60,000 bases of DNA from Liolophura sinensis. Lineage: Eukaryota; Mollusca; Polyplacophora; Chitonida; Chitonidae. Both the position numbers and the translations under genes were made by a program. Location of the stretch: assembly GCF_032854445.1 (NCBI RefSeq), contig NC_088295.1, positions 20,015,385 to 20,075,384 of the forward strand. The letters are read 5' to 3'. Shown piece by piece: positions 35,101 through 48,800 of the stretch (positions are counted from its first letter, which is position 1; every line of letters begins with the position of its first letter). Under the pieces are notes generated by a model. The model had not been told where the DNA came from, made no database searches, and was given only the letters and a program-made list of their open reading frames with translations.

Positions 35101-38100
35101 GAATCAGTGTTATAGGTGGTATCCCCAAAAAGTACCGTGTGTATTGGGCTCATGATTTGTGTACGTGTGAAGCACCATAACACAATGGGGATGTCCTATT
35201 GTTGATGCCCTATGTGTATGTTAATTACTGTAAGTTATGAACTTCATGTCCACATCTCTTCTGTGGGTTACATGTAAAATACATGTTAATGTAAATGTTT
35301 GAAAACATGTAATTCGTATGTTGAACTGAAGTTTTGCATGTGTCTCCTATGGGAGAGGACTCTGCTAGCCTTGCTACCTTGCTACCAAATTTTTTTTGTT
35401 ACATTGGAATTTTGTCTTGTTTCTCTAGGTATCCGAACTAAATGATGCATGCCCAGGTTTATCACCATCTCATGGTGTTGAAGGTACCCCTATTTAATTT
35501 ACTCGTTCATTGTCATATGCTAGTTCATTTCATTACTTACTGGTGTCTGAAGAATGCAAAGATTTCTCCATTTTCAGTGTTTATAAGAACAAAAATTTAC
35601 TTAACAAGGTCCTTTTTGGGCAAGAAGAAAAAGGGTTTCAAAGTAGATTTGTAGGTACATAATAAATAAATATAAACATCACTTAATCTCATGTACAAAC
35701 AAAAGTTATTTTCTTATATGTTTGAAAACTTCGAACTTTTAGAAATCTCTATAGCTCTTGCCTTGCTATCAAACACATGTAATTCTACAGTAGCATTGCT
35801 TAATCGTTCCATCTTTTAAACAGGGAACAGAATGCTTTTGGGTGATTCAGGTTTTTCTGCATCTGCCACTAAGTATCCGACGCTGGGTAGAACAGACACT
35901 GTCAGTGCTGAAGCTGGAGACGCACCAGGAAATAAGTGTCTTGACCCTGACACGGAGGGGAGGGAAGTAGTAGACAGGTGGAAAAAGAGTATGTTCAGTC
36001 TTTCCCATCTGTATTGCATTATTGCTTTCATTAATTAAGTCCAACATATTCTGGTATGTCATTAGTATACTTGCATATACACTGAAATATTAACAAAATA
36101 ATAAGTGACTTCCATCTGCTTAAGAGATTTTTTTTACCAACAAAGCAAGAAATGAGTAAATGTGACGATCATGATTATATATTCAGTCATGAGTGAAACG
36201 AGATTTTGAAATAGTTCTGTGTTTTTGGCAAACAGATTTTGATATCATCCTTGTTAGTATTAAACTGCTGTATTGACAAAATTAGGGATTGGTTTTCATT
36301 CTAGTGTGAAGTACATGTGTTATCATGTTGGACTTACAGGCCTCTATAAGACAAAATACATATGTATGGTATTACATCAAAATGGTATCACATCAAAATG
36401 GTATCCATGAACCTTCACACCTGTACATTACTGTTTTACTTCTCTTACCCATGTGTGTTCACATTTCACTTTTTAATGGGTAAATTGAAATTTAATCAAT
36501 AGGTATGCAGATTTCTGGATTGGCAGTGGGAACTAAAACTTTGTGCAATTTTATTTATCAGTTAACTTCAACACCAGTGTGAAAGTATATTGGAGTTAAT
36601 TGAGGAAGTCCAATCAAGAGGATACATGTAGATTCATTTATTAATAGATATGTTATCACATCTTTGAATTGTGTATTTGTAAGGATTAACATATATTTCA
36701 GGACACAATGACTATGTCTTGGTATCAAGGGAGGATAAAAAGGAAGGAAGATGGTAAATTGTTTGTTTTTTTCCGCTAATTTTTATGAAGTTTGATTGTC
36801 TGCAGGGTATAAAATATTAAAACGTATTATATATCTGATGCATGTTTCCATGGGTGGAACATTTTTCAAATTCTTCATGCTTAATACATTGATTAAAATC
36901 CATCATGTAATTGGCAAGTTTTGTCTTGACTTTCTCTCCATCTTGAAAGATATGGCTGAAATAGTGGCAAAGCAATGATCTTTCTTGTAAAAGAAAGTAT
37001 ACTTTGCATGAAGCTTGGTATTAGGATTAGCCTGTACTCTCTTTATATTTACATATATACATGTATATATATGCTTAAATGTGTTGGTCACCATCTTTGG
37101 ACCAGATGGGAGTGGACCCAGCTGAGTGGTCAAGGTGCTTACTTTTCAATTGCTTGGACACAGATGACAGGGAATTTGTAGATTCCCCCACGGTCCTTTG
37201 TGGTGATATGCAATCAGTCATCATACTGGTGTGGCCATTTTCAGTGTTTAACTTTCAAAGGTTGTCTTTCAGCAGTATGGTATCTGCATGTTGCCGGTGG
37301 GAAAGTTTGCCAGTAACTTGCCAAAGGTGGGTGGTTTCTACCTTACCACCTTAGGATAAGTAAAAATTCAAATAAATCAAATAACTAAATTTGGATGTAA
37401 TCTTAGAAGACATCTGTATTGCATGCTTGACAGTTTTGTGACTCTGCCGAAAGCTGGTTGTTCAGAAGTGGATTCTGACAGTGGGGTAAGTGCCTGTATC
37501 AAATCTTGATCAGATTAGTGTATATTGGTGATGTGTGAGATTGACTTTCAAAACCCTTATGGTTAAACAAAAACAGGTTACATGATAGCGAAAGAATATC
37601 AGATTGTGTTCATAAATTATATCTGTAAATTATATCTGCCTAAATGAATGTCATATCAGGAAGATTTTCCATGTCACATCAGGCAGATGAATTTGCTCTA
37701 CCACAAGAAAACACAATATATATACACACACCTTATGACTCCTCATCATATGATGGAAAAATTGTTAAGTACGATGTTAAACCCCAAGCATACATACATA
37801 CATACATACATACATACATACATACTTCTTTCACTCAGTTCTAAAAATTCAGTCTGTTGTCTCTCAGAAGTAGGTTAGCTTTTTGAATCTTAGTTAAAAA
37901 AAGCTTTACATTTGTTGGGTTAGTGAAGACGGAATACGTCACCATCTTCACAGCGTCTGAGTTCAAATTGTCTCTTTGTCTATAGAGACAACGAACTTTG
38001 GAACTTTGTGACATCACATGTTAAGATATAGGTTGTTGAGCTTGCTCTACAACAGCTTTGTGTGTAGCAGTTAACTGTCTGGATGTGAAGGCTTCTCCTT

Positions 38101-41100
38101 GAACATGCCTTTACAGTATGCTGCTCCAGCACCAGCACTCAGGGTCATTACCACAGTACCCCAGGTTGAAAGTTACCTCATTAGAAGTGCGCAACATTTT
38201 CTTGCATAATGAACCTATGATAGAATCACATAAATCTTTCTTGGTAAAAAAAGTAAATCAATGAATTTGAGGTGGGTTTCTAAGCAATTTTTCACATCTC
38301 TGTTTCATGTTGACATGGTAGGTGGCATATGACGTTGAAATTTGATTGCATCATCACCCAAATCTGGCAGAGATTTAGCAGATTATCACAAAGAGACAGC
38401 TTTTCATTCTTTCAATCATATTAAATGGGAATACAGCATATTTTTTAATCCTGTAAGGTGGTACTAGTGTGAAGCAGGACCTCGATCTATCATTATGTCC
38501 AAAAGTTATTGTTGAGCAATGTCTGCAATGTTACAATGTATCACTTTCTACTTTAACATCATTCTGTCATAATGATTGGCTGAAGAACTAATGTTTGACA
38601 TCAATAAAGTGGCGTCAAGGTCGTACTGCCAGGCGTTAGACAGGTCCCCATAGAGGAGAATCTAAGACAATTGCATGTTTTTTTTCTTCAAGTTTCATAT
38701 TTAAAAGCAGCAAATGTTTATTATTTAACAGGACAGGAGTGAGAGCAACAAATGTGAAGGTGAGCGTAGAGACTGTGTTCCATAGTCGTTACTACAACTC
38801 CAAGCAAGCTAAAATAACATGTAAACATATATCCTAATCAACTTTGACTATTTAAAATATCTGTAAACAAACCACATACAGATGCATTCAGACGTAGAGG
38901 ATTAATATGGTCTATTTTGGGCACCCATACTTCACCAAGACTACATGTTCTTTGTCAACAAGCATTAATGTCGCCTGAACCTGAATCCTAAGGTGATGAT
39001 GTTACATGAATAAACACTTGTTTTCCGGTAGTAGGTTAGTAGAGTTGTGAAAATGGACTTACATGCAGTCTATAATATACCTATAGTATGGGTGTACAAT
39101 GTATGTCAATACCATGGCAGGAGTTTTACATGTATGTTTTATTCTGTTAAATTTCTATTTAGTTTTATCTCTCTCTCCCCACCTATACCATAAATGCTGG
39201 GAAGTTTGGCATGTTAATTGTTAAAGTTTGTGTGTAACATGTTGTTTTGTTAACTTTTGCTTGTTATTTGATCATTTTTGTTTTCATTGTTTTGTTTGCA
39301 TTATGTATTTGGTTTGGAGTTTTATTGTGTTTTGTTTTGGTTTTGTTCTTGTGCTGATTGCTGTGGTAGGAAGCCTCGTTGATTTCTACATCAGGTAATT
39401 GTGAATCAGCTGACAACGTATATTCTGTCTTCTAATAGCAGAGTGTGTGTATCTTACTGTTATTTAACGCACAGTGTTCTAACATCATGCATTTTGCCCT
39501 GTGAAATTAGCCTGTCTGAACAGGATTACCATTCCACATGTCTTCTCTCCGTGCTCCCTGCAATTTCCTGTCCAGGTGTATTTGACAGTACGATTGACAC
39601 ACTCTTTACTGCCCACACAAAATTATGGGTTTAGGCCTGAAGTTTCTCCCCTCTGCCTAACATGGTTTACTATGTAGTTTCTGAAGCCTTTTTGTGTGAA
39701 AAGTATAAAATAATCAACTGTTTGGTAGTTATTTTAATGGCATACTCTTCTAACAGGATTTTAAGTTGGTTATGAATTGAACAGTTTGTGTAAGAGTTTG
39801 TCCCCCTTTGTGAGTCACATCATTCAGTGTAGATACTTAAAGTCAAGATCTGTTGTAGTAAAAACTAACTCACCTGTATCAGCTTCTCTGTGTTTTGAAT
39901 GAATTTATGAATGAATGATTGATGGGGTTTAATACCATTTTGCTCTATAGAGAGATAAAACACGAACATCTTCTAGTAAGCAAGTGTTGTGTAATTTTTG
40001 TAAAATACTAGTACCTTACATTTGAGGCTCTTCTTGTAATACTTAACAAAACTCTTCACTGTCAGCTTGTACAGTATGTATTAGTTTAGCATTCCCACCT
40101 GCTTTTTCTAATACATGCACTACTACCAGTCATCTCCTCAGGGATTTGCAGTTTATATTGTGTCTTGTGTGTGATAAATGTTAAATTGTGGCTCATGCTG
40201 GCTTTCTCTCTGGCCGTACGTGGGAAGGACTACCAGCAACCTGCGGATTGTCGTGGGTTTCTCCCCGGGCTCTGTCCGGTTTCCTCCCACCATAATGCTG
40301 GCCGCCGTTGTATAAGTGAAATATTCTTGAGTACGGCGTAAAACACCAATCAAATAAATAAATAAATGAAGTGTTAAAGTGCTTTCCTTGTGTCTAATTT
40401 CTTTATGCTCAAAGCTACCACTTGTAATTGCTTGACAAATATCCACACTCTTTGCAGAGTGCTGCTGTTCTTATTGTCAAAATGGCAACAATATCTCTGT
40501 CACTTTTTCAAAAATGTTTACGACAATATTTTCCCATGTCCATCCATATACATGTCCAGGGTGTTTCTCCAATTATTAAACATGTGCTGTGTTACTTTTT
40601 AGCAATACATGGTTAGGCAACCTAATCGTCAGGGTTATAAATCTAATGATTTTGTCTGTGCCGTGGTCATTTTTAGTGGACACATAGATACAGATGTGAA
40701 GATATGTCAGGCCTTTCCATGGTCACCATATTGCTGATATGTACCCTATATTAGCTGTATTAATGGGAATATATTTGGTTGGGTGTATATTGGTTTCATC
40801 TCTGAAGTATTCTTGTAATTGTTCTTGTAATTCTTGTCTTTTAGCTGTTTGAACGATACCCTCTGTCTTGATATAGACATTTTATTGTATTTTATTTTAA
40901 TTATTATATGTTTAGATGTGATCAGGACTATGATGGTATCACTGATGAGGAATTATCATACAAAGCTGGTGAAATTCTAAGGGTCACAGACATCAGTCCT
41001 GGGGATAGGAAAGATGCCTGGTTAGCTCACAAAGTCAACACCAGCACTGGCAGTCCATGTATACCCAAGGTGGAGGGCATAATCAAGAGTGGAATCAAAC

Positions 41101-42816
41101 TTGACAGGTATTAACATGCTGCATGAGCTACCATTTCAAATGAAAAAAAATAAAAAACGAAGCATAAAACCACTAAAACTCCATTTAAAACTACTGGTGC
41201 TTAGGGTTGTTTTGAAGAATTTGTTGTTTTTTTTTTGGCTTAACTAGTGCTTGAATTCTGTAATGAGCTTTTGGACATTTTAGATAATCTTAAATGGCCC
41301 TGATTTGTACTTTTATTTGAATGTTTGGAAGAAGTGCTTTTGACGTTTATGTCAAGTACACAACCCACTCCAATTTACATTAGTACCCAGCAAAGGTTTG
41401 TGACCTCATTGACCCCAAGAATGGTCCATGAAGTCTCCCACAGAAATTAAAGAAGGACATTTTGTAGCTTGTGCCAAGCCTGATTTTCAGAAAGCCTTTG
41501 ATACGATTAATCATCGATATCATCTTAGAAAAACTTAAACATTACAAACTTGAGAATACTGCTCTAAAACTCATGAAATCATGCCTTCTTGACTGAAAAC
41601 AGTTCGTACGCCATGATGGTCACATGTCTGATCCTCTGCCTGTAGAATCTGGTGTGTCCCAGGGATCCATTCTAGGCCCCCTACTATTTATAATTTATGT
41701 AAATGACCTACTGTTATGCCCAACCATAGGTACAATTGACTTGTATGCTGACGACACCACTGTACATAACCATGGCACAAATTTAACGGAATTAGAGGCT
41801 GCTATGAATCAGGACATAGAACAGATCGAGAGGAGGTGTCACTACAATGTTTCTTAATACTGACTAGTCAACCACTCTATTATTAGGCACTGAACATAAA
41901 TTATGTAAACAAGGCACTCGTATTAACATTACAGCAAGCAACTCAAATCTTAAATGCGTACAGACTAAGACAAACTTCTTGGTCTTCATATTAAACAAAG
42001 CTTTCACTGGAATTCCCACATTGATTCTGCCGGTGAAACTTGGTGTATTATACAGGAACAAACTCATACTGAAAAAAAATGCAAAAAGTCTTTATTACAT
42101 TTTCTTCATTCTGCCACATATCAACTACTGATATATCTGATATGCATGATCTATGGATATGCCAGCAAGTACCAGATAGAAAGAATCTCGTTAACTTCAA
42201 AAAAGAGCAGCTAGATTAATATTAAATGCCCTTTATTTAACACCAGCTTCCAACCTTTTCAAGCAACTCAACTGACTCTGTATCCAAGACACAATTTCCC
42301 AGCAAACAGGAATCTACATGTATAAGATACTAAACGGAAAGTGCCCAATATACCAAAATACAGTATTTAAATCTTTCAACTCTGCAACTACAAAACATCT
42401 CCGATCAGCAACGAATGGTAGTCTCCAAGTGCCATTCCCCTCCTCAAAGTGAGTCAAACAAAGCCTTTCATACAATGGTCCAAAACTGTGGAACTCATTA
42501 GAGAGAGACCTAAAAGAGTCAAAATCTCCAAAAGCCTTCTGTAAAAAGTTTCATTTGACCATGCTTGAAAAACAAAATTTAAATGCTTAAAAACCCTTTT
42601 TATATCTTGATTAATATCTTGATTGTAATCTGTCCTTTGCTGATTATGTTCTTTTTGTATTGCTTTGTAATGGATAATTACTGAATATATGGCTACTTTA
42701 GATACCGTTATGTGTGCAAACTATTCATCTGGTCATTGTTAATATTTACTTGTAGATGTTGTGTTTGTAACTGACAGAGTAAATGTTCATCAGTTCTCAC
42801 CCTCAGAAAATAAAAT

Positions 42817-42850
<34 letters not shown>

Positions 42851-45800
42851 AAGCAGTAAGCTTAGTTTTACTATGTTTTTGCCTGATTGCAAAGGTACAT
42901 GTGAGTGCATATTGAGGTATATATTTATTGTGTCAGTGTGTTTGCAGCAGTAACAGTATAAGGTATCTGCATGTCAAGAAAGGTATAAGAGGATTTGTGA
43001 AATTTTAACCCTGAGCCGCATCTTTGTCCCTACAGTATTTATCAAATAAGAAAAAATATTTTTGCACATATATAAAGCTGTTCTCCATGTGTTATTTTGG
43101 ACAAGTAATTGTATGACAATATATCTACATATCTGTCTTTGCACATCAGGCACGTTTGTTTGACAGTATAGCTACACATCTGTCTTTGCACATCAGGCAC
43201 GTTTGTTTGACAATATATCTACATATCTTTGTTTGCACATCAGGTATGTTTGTATGACAATATATATGTATAAAGTCTGTGCATTAATTTGCACGGGTAA
43301 TTGTTTGACAATATATCTACATATCTGTATTTGCACATCAGGTACGTTTACATAATGGTGTACATGTATAACGTCTGTGTTTGCACAGGCCCCTAAGAAA
43401 CACTTCCATAGATAGCCAGGCAGGAAGCATTTTAAGTAGGCGAGATGCAATGAAGCCTAAAAAAGCCAAGCCAGAAGGTGGGTTTTTTCTACAACTCATG
43501 GTAATTAAAGAGATAATTTGAGCTCTTTTGAGTATGATTAAGTTAGTGCATGAATCATGATGCTTGGTTTCTCAAACCTTTGTGCAGATGACTAAATTCC
43601 ATCTTCTCTCTAAATAATACTTGGTTAATATTTTTTGTTAGAAATGTTTTGTTTGACAACCAACATTGAGTAAGTGAAGCATATGTTAACAAATCGGTGA
43701 TAATTTGTGTTTATCACATACAACACTTACGTTCTTTGTATATGGGTTATTTAACACCCACTTGTATTTAGGCACTGTGGAGTGGATATGGTGTGACATT
43801 TCTATAAATGGATCATTTCTGGTTAAACACTTTATGTTATGGACTTTTTCTTACAGACATTCTCTGAAGTTGACTAATGTACAAGACTGAGGAACATAAA
43901 CAACATTTAAACAGAAAAACCAAATGATAGTTTATTGTATTCACCTTCAGTATGTGTTTTTAGAAGCAAATAAACATAATTAAACGTTACATTTGTGCTG
44001 AAACTTTTCCAGTTGGATATCATCCTACCCTCCAAATAAACCTCTCAAAACACTTTTCTATTATCAACAGAGCTCTCAAAGTCAGACTCAGTTGGTAGAA
44101 CGATCCCTTTGGGAATGGTAGATCCAGGATCAATCCTGGGTCGGGTCTCACCTAAGACTTAAAAAGAGGAAGTTGAAACTTCCTCGCTTGACGTTCAGCA
44201 TTAAGGGGATAGTGCAACGACTGGTTGACCAGTATCAGTGTAATGGCTTGGGTAGGGTGGCTTACTTGCCCACGGTATATCGTCTCCATAAAGCAGCACT
44301 AGATAAAAGAGCGGTGGAAATCTGTCCTGCAACAAGGAGGCATATTACACGTACATGCACTCTTAAGGACTCCATCCTCGTCATTTGACTGAAAAATTGT
44401 TAAGTACAATGTTAAACCCTAAGTACACACTCACTCAGAGCCAGACAGAATGATTAACTTAGTCAACGAGAAAATATTAGGTCAAGGATAGTAATAGAGT
44501 TTTGTGATGTGTTTTTTGTGTCACTTTGTACCAAAAATGGTTAGCCAGGAGAAAGCTAGACGTAACAAGCAGATACATCTATTTGGACATAGTGATTGAC
44601 TGAAGTTTGTGTGTTCTTTGTTATTTATTGTCTGTGCATGTTCTGTGTTTTTCTCAGGGTATACACTTTCTCCGGATAAGTACTCAAGGAGTATAAGTTG
44701 TTGTTATGGTACATATCTATATTGCAATTCGCATGCTGCACGTATTTAGTTGGTATGGGTTTAAAATATAATGAACTGAACATCAATAGGATATGCTTTG
44801 TAATAACATTAGTATATAGTGTGCAGTTACCCAAACAGTATTTCTTGTTTTTAGCACTCCTCTGAAAACTCAACTTGCTTTCAACTTGTTTTTTTTATCA
44901 TTAATAAATCTAATTAATCAAAGAGGAAGACGGTTACATTGTTCAGTTCAGTTTAGTCAGTCAGTTTAGTAAACAGAGCTCTTCAACTACTAAGGAAAAG
45001 GAAAATGGGGACAGGGGGAGGAATAATGGTGAATTTGATATCTATTTATGTCATGCTTTTATTTGGAAAGTTTGATTAAATTTGCATTGGATTATTTCTA
45101 TACATTCATCATTTATACTGACAGATCACGTTATGGTATGTCGCTGTCCGTCAGTCTGTCCATTTGTCTGGTATCGTGGGTGCCTGACCATGAAATTTTC
45201 TGTATGAAAAGCAAAGAAACCTCTAATAAGTACATGTCAGATAAAAGACAATTAAACACTGTCCATACAAATAGGGTGATTTATTTTTTTAGAATTTTTT
45301 GAATGTAGTAAAATGCATTTGAAAGTTCTTTGGGGGATTTTTCTTAAAATATAGTGAGACGAATGATGTCACATCAAGTTTTTGCTTCTTAACTCGCATA
45401 GACAACTAAATTTCATCATTAAATTTCATCAAATGCATATCCATGTAAATACATGTATTTGAATACATTTACTGAAAGCATGTGAAAACAGTGAAAGTCA
45501 TTTCACTGATACCTAAGGTTCATTTTAAACCACCATAGTATCTGCTGTTCTATAACCATTTTACTTGGTTGGAAAAATTCTAAAAACATAAATCCAACTA
45601 TTTTCTTGGACAGTATTTATTTAATAGTCTTTCAGCTGACCTATACTTTAGTGTTTTCTTTGCCTTCAACACTGTATCTACTGAACAGCTTCACTAATGT
45701 CTTTCAAACTTTATGTGCTTGTATATCTACCGCTGACCCAGAAGCCTATTGAAAATGAATCCTGATGGCCAAAACTTCGCAGCTATGTCCCTTGTGATAT

Positions 45801-48800
45801 ATTTCTTATGTCATTAAACTTTAGGTGCGTATCTACCTAGTTTTGGCTTAGAAGCCAATTAAAACAGATCCTGTCAGTCAAATCTTAAGGTTATAAAATC
45901 TTGTCTCTGCCAGTAGGTGGAGCATATTATGATGTAGGGATTTCGTCCTTCTGTCCATCCTTATCTCTGTTCAGGCTATACATCCAATTGTTTAACATTT
46001 GCAGTGTTAATTTCTTGTGAATTTCTTCTGCTACAACTGCAAATTGTTTCAAGTGCACATTTTTAATTCTTGGTGGAAATATAATGCATTAATGTGATTC
46101 ACATCAGTCCAATTTTGTGGTTGCTATAGTAACAAGATTGCCAGTTTCTCTGCCTCAACTACAAAGATACATAGTGTGACTTGCGACTTAAGACTGAGCT
46201 ACAACTACAATTAGTTGTTTCATATATGCTGTCGTAGTTTTTGGTAAATACGTTGATACAGAGGAGATGATGTGTTCATGGTGTTGCTATGGTAACAAGA
46301 TTGCCAATATCTACCCAATATCTATTATAAAAATATGAATACCCTGTTTCTTCAAGCTTTGCAACCACCCCTGCAACCAATATTTTGAAACAGTCTGCGA
46401 GAATCATTAAGTGTAGAGAAATAACTTGCACACTTTCATGCATCTTTAGTGACAGAAGCAAATCACTTTTAGTGTCATTTTTGTAATATATGTACATGTA
46501 TGCATAAGTTCCACTGAAAGAAGTGTTTAAGTTGTTGAAAAGATTGAACATTTATAGTATACATGTATTTGTTTGAGCGTGTATTGAGTTCACCTGAACT
46601 CATATTATTGCAAGTAGAGTAGCCACCATCAGTTGCCCACTGCAGTGATACCGACCAAACAAGTGTCGACCCTTGGCGTGTATACATGTAGTCTCAAGAA
46701 CTGATATATGATTTTTCAGTCTGATGCTTCATAGTCTCCATTTTGATGCACTAGTAGAATTTCACTCAATACTACGGCATATATCTGTTGTTGTAGCAGA
46801 TCTTTTGCCACTGACTGTGCCTTGAGTAGTTTATGTTTTAAAGAACATTTTCATGAAGACGAAACCTATAATTTACACTGTTGATCCATGAGAACAGACA
46901 AGGTTTATTTTCTACATGAAGATGTTGCCAAAATAGGACATCATTGTTGTGCATCACATAAACCCTAAATGTACAAAAATTTCGTCCATGACTAGCGTCC
47001 CAAGTTTTCCGGATTCTGAGAGTTCCTCTGATTTGAGAAAGTTATTTTGAGGTTTTCTTGGAACATGTAATGATATTTTACCGGAAAATTGTAAGTTTCA
47101 ACACCAAAAATAATATTTTGTGACATTGATTATCAAGTGATAATGCAATTTTAGTTTAACATGCTGATACTGCTTTTATGTTGGAAACTATAGAATGAGC
47201 AATGGCATGTCATTATTTAAGAGAGCATATTAGATATTGGCATAGTAGAGACCTTAATGCGGTCAAACATTAATTTAAACCATTCTCAAATCCTGCATGG
47301 CCCAGCCAGTATCATGGTGCTATATATTAGGCTTTTGTTGCTTCAAAAGTAGTCATGGACTGAGATGCGGCATAAGCACAGCTCTGCACAGTACTTACCT
47401 TAGCTTACATGTATTTTATTTATTTGATCTGCTTAAAATAATAACATACTCAAAAATCCACACATGTTAACACCAATACATTAAGCCTACATACATAAAG
47501 GACTGGAATGGGTTTCATCAGGCTCAAGTCAGACTGTGCCCTTCATATCTATTCGAGTAGTAATCATTAGTTAACTTATTGTGCACTTATTTATCAAATA
47601 TATAAGCGGTATAATTCGTTTACATGTGTGTATTAATTGGATAGTGGGGTTTTGAGTTTCTGTGGTGCACATTTACTTTTGGCTTTGAAGGCATGTGTAT
47701 GAAGGATCACTCATTTTAGGGTAATGTGAAGTTTTATTTCCACTTAATCTCTTAAAACACAACAATATCCATATCCATATACATGTACATGTGGTATACG
47801 TATTAACAAATCACAACTTAAGCATGGAGACTTTAAAGTGGTTTCCACTAGGCATTAACCAGCAAGATTATAGGCCTAAATCCCACTCTTCAGTGGTTAC
47901 CTGAGGCTCTACTGCCGGAGATTTGTTTAATAGGTGCCATTATTCTGGACTCATCTGACACACCTGATCACTTTGATGGAAGTAAAATTTAACTCAAAGC
48001 ACTTAAAATGTAACTAATTAAATGAATGAGTAGATTATGCATGTACAGGGATTTCAGTATTTTAAGATTTGGAGATTTAGTGAGACATACTTGATAACAA
48101 TGAAACTGATAATCATTAAGATAGTTAATGCAAAAATGTAAGTGTGACGCACATATTCATCAGTGCACTTCTCCAAGCCCAAAGGTAACTGGTTATATAT
48201 TTGCACGTAAGCTTCACTTTATCCTTAAATGGTTGTCATATTCATTGTAAATTGTAAATGTTAATTTTGTTTTTGCAGATAATGGGCTGTATACTTTTGT
48301 GAGCATGGAGTCAGGCAAGTTCATTACAACAATATGACAGGGCGGTTCCAAAAGTCTGTTGTAGTCATGTTAATACCGGGATGTCATACATAATTCTTCT
48401 AACATTTGGAACAGATATTAATAGTGTTGAAAGTAGAATACTACATTCCTTTACCAGCCCATTGGAAATGTAAGGATATGAGTATGTTGTTCATTAGATG
48501 ATCTAACCATGAGAGAAAAAAGAAAGTCCATATTCCTGCTAGAATTACATATATTCTGGCTAAAATGGGCAGACTAGTGTCCCAAATGATAGAAGAAATA
48601 AGGTAACTACCTGGCATATGGCAGTATGTGGCTACCAGGTGAAATGGAGTTACACCAACCCAAAAGCTGAAGCTCAGCATACCTTACTGCAAAAATCATG
48701 AATGGTAATAAATGATGAAAATTAAGTTCTGTCCATTTTGTCCTAGTTTTAAAAAAAAACTGCAACCCAGTAATATGATGGTATATCACAACATTATGGT

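Noticed and set aside
39951-39981. Possible CARMA exon between CTATAG and GTAAGC
   Set aside because: 31 nt; after exon 16 it would leave phase 0, which does not fit exon 17, and after exon 15 it hits a stop.
40457-40560. Possible exon after TTTGCAG
   Set aside because: Phase does not fit exons 16 and 17, which join directly into a good SH3 sequence.
41624-41857. Active reverse transcriptase
   Set aside because: YADD and SQGSILGP blocks are present, but stops and frameshifts on both sides show a dead fragment.
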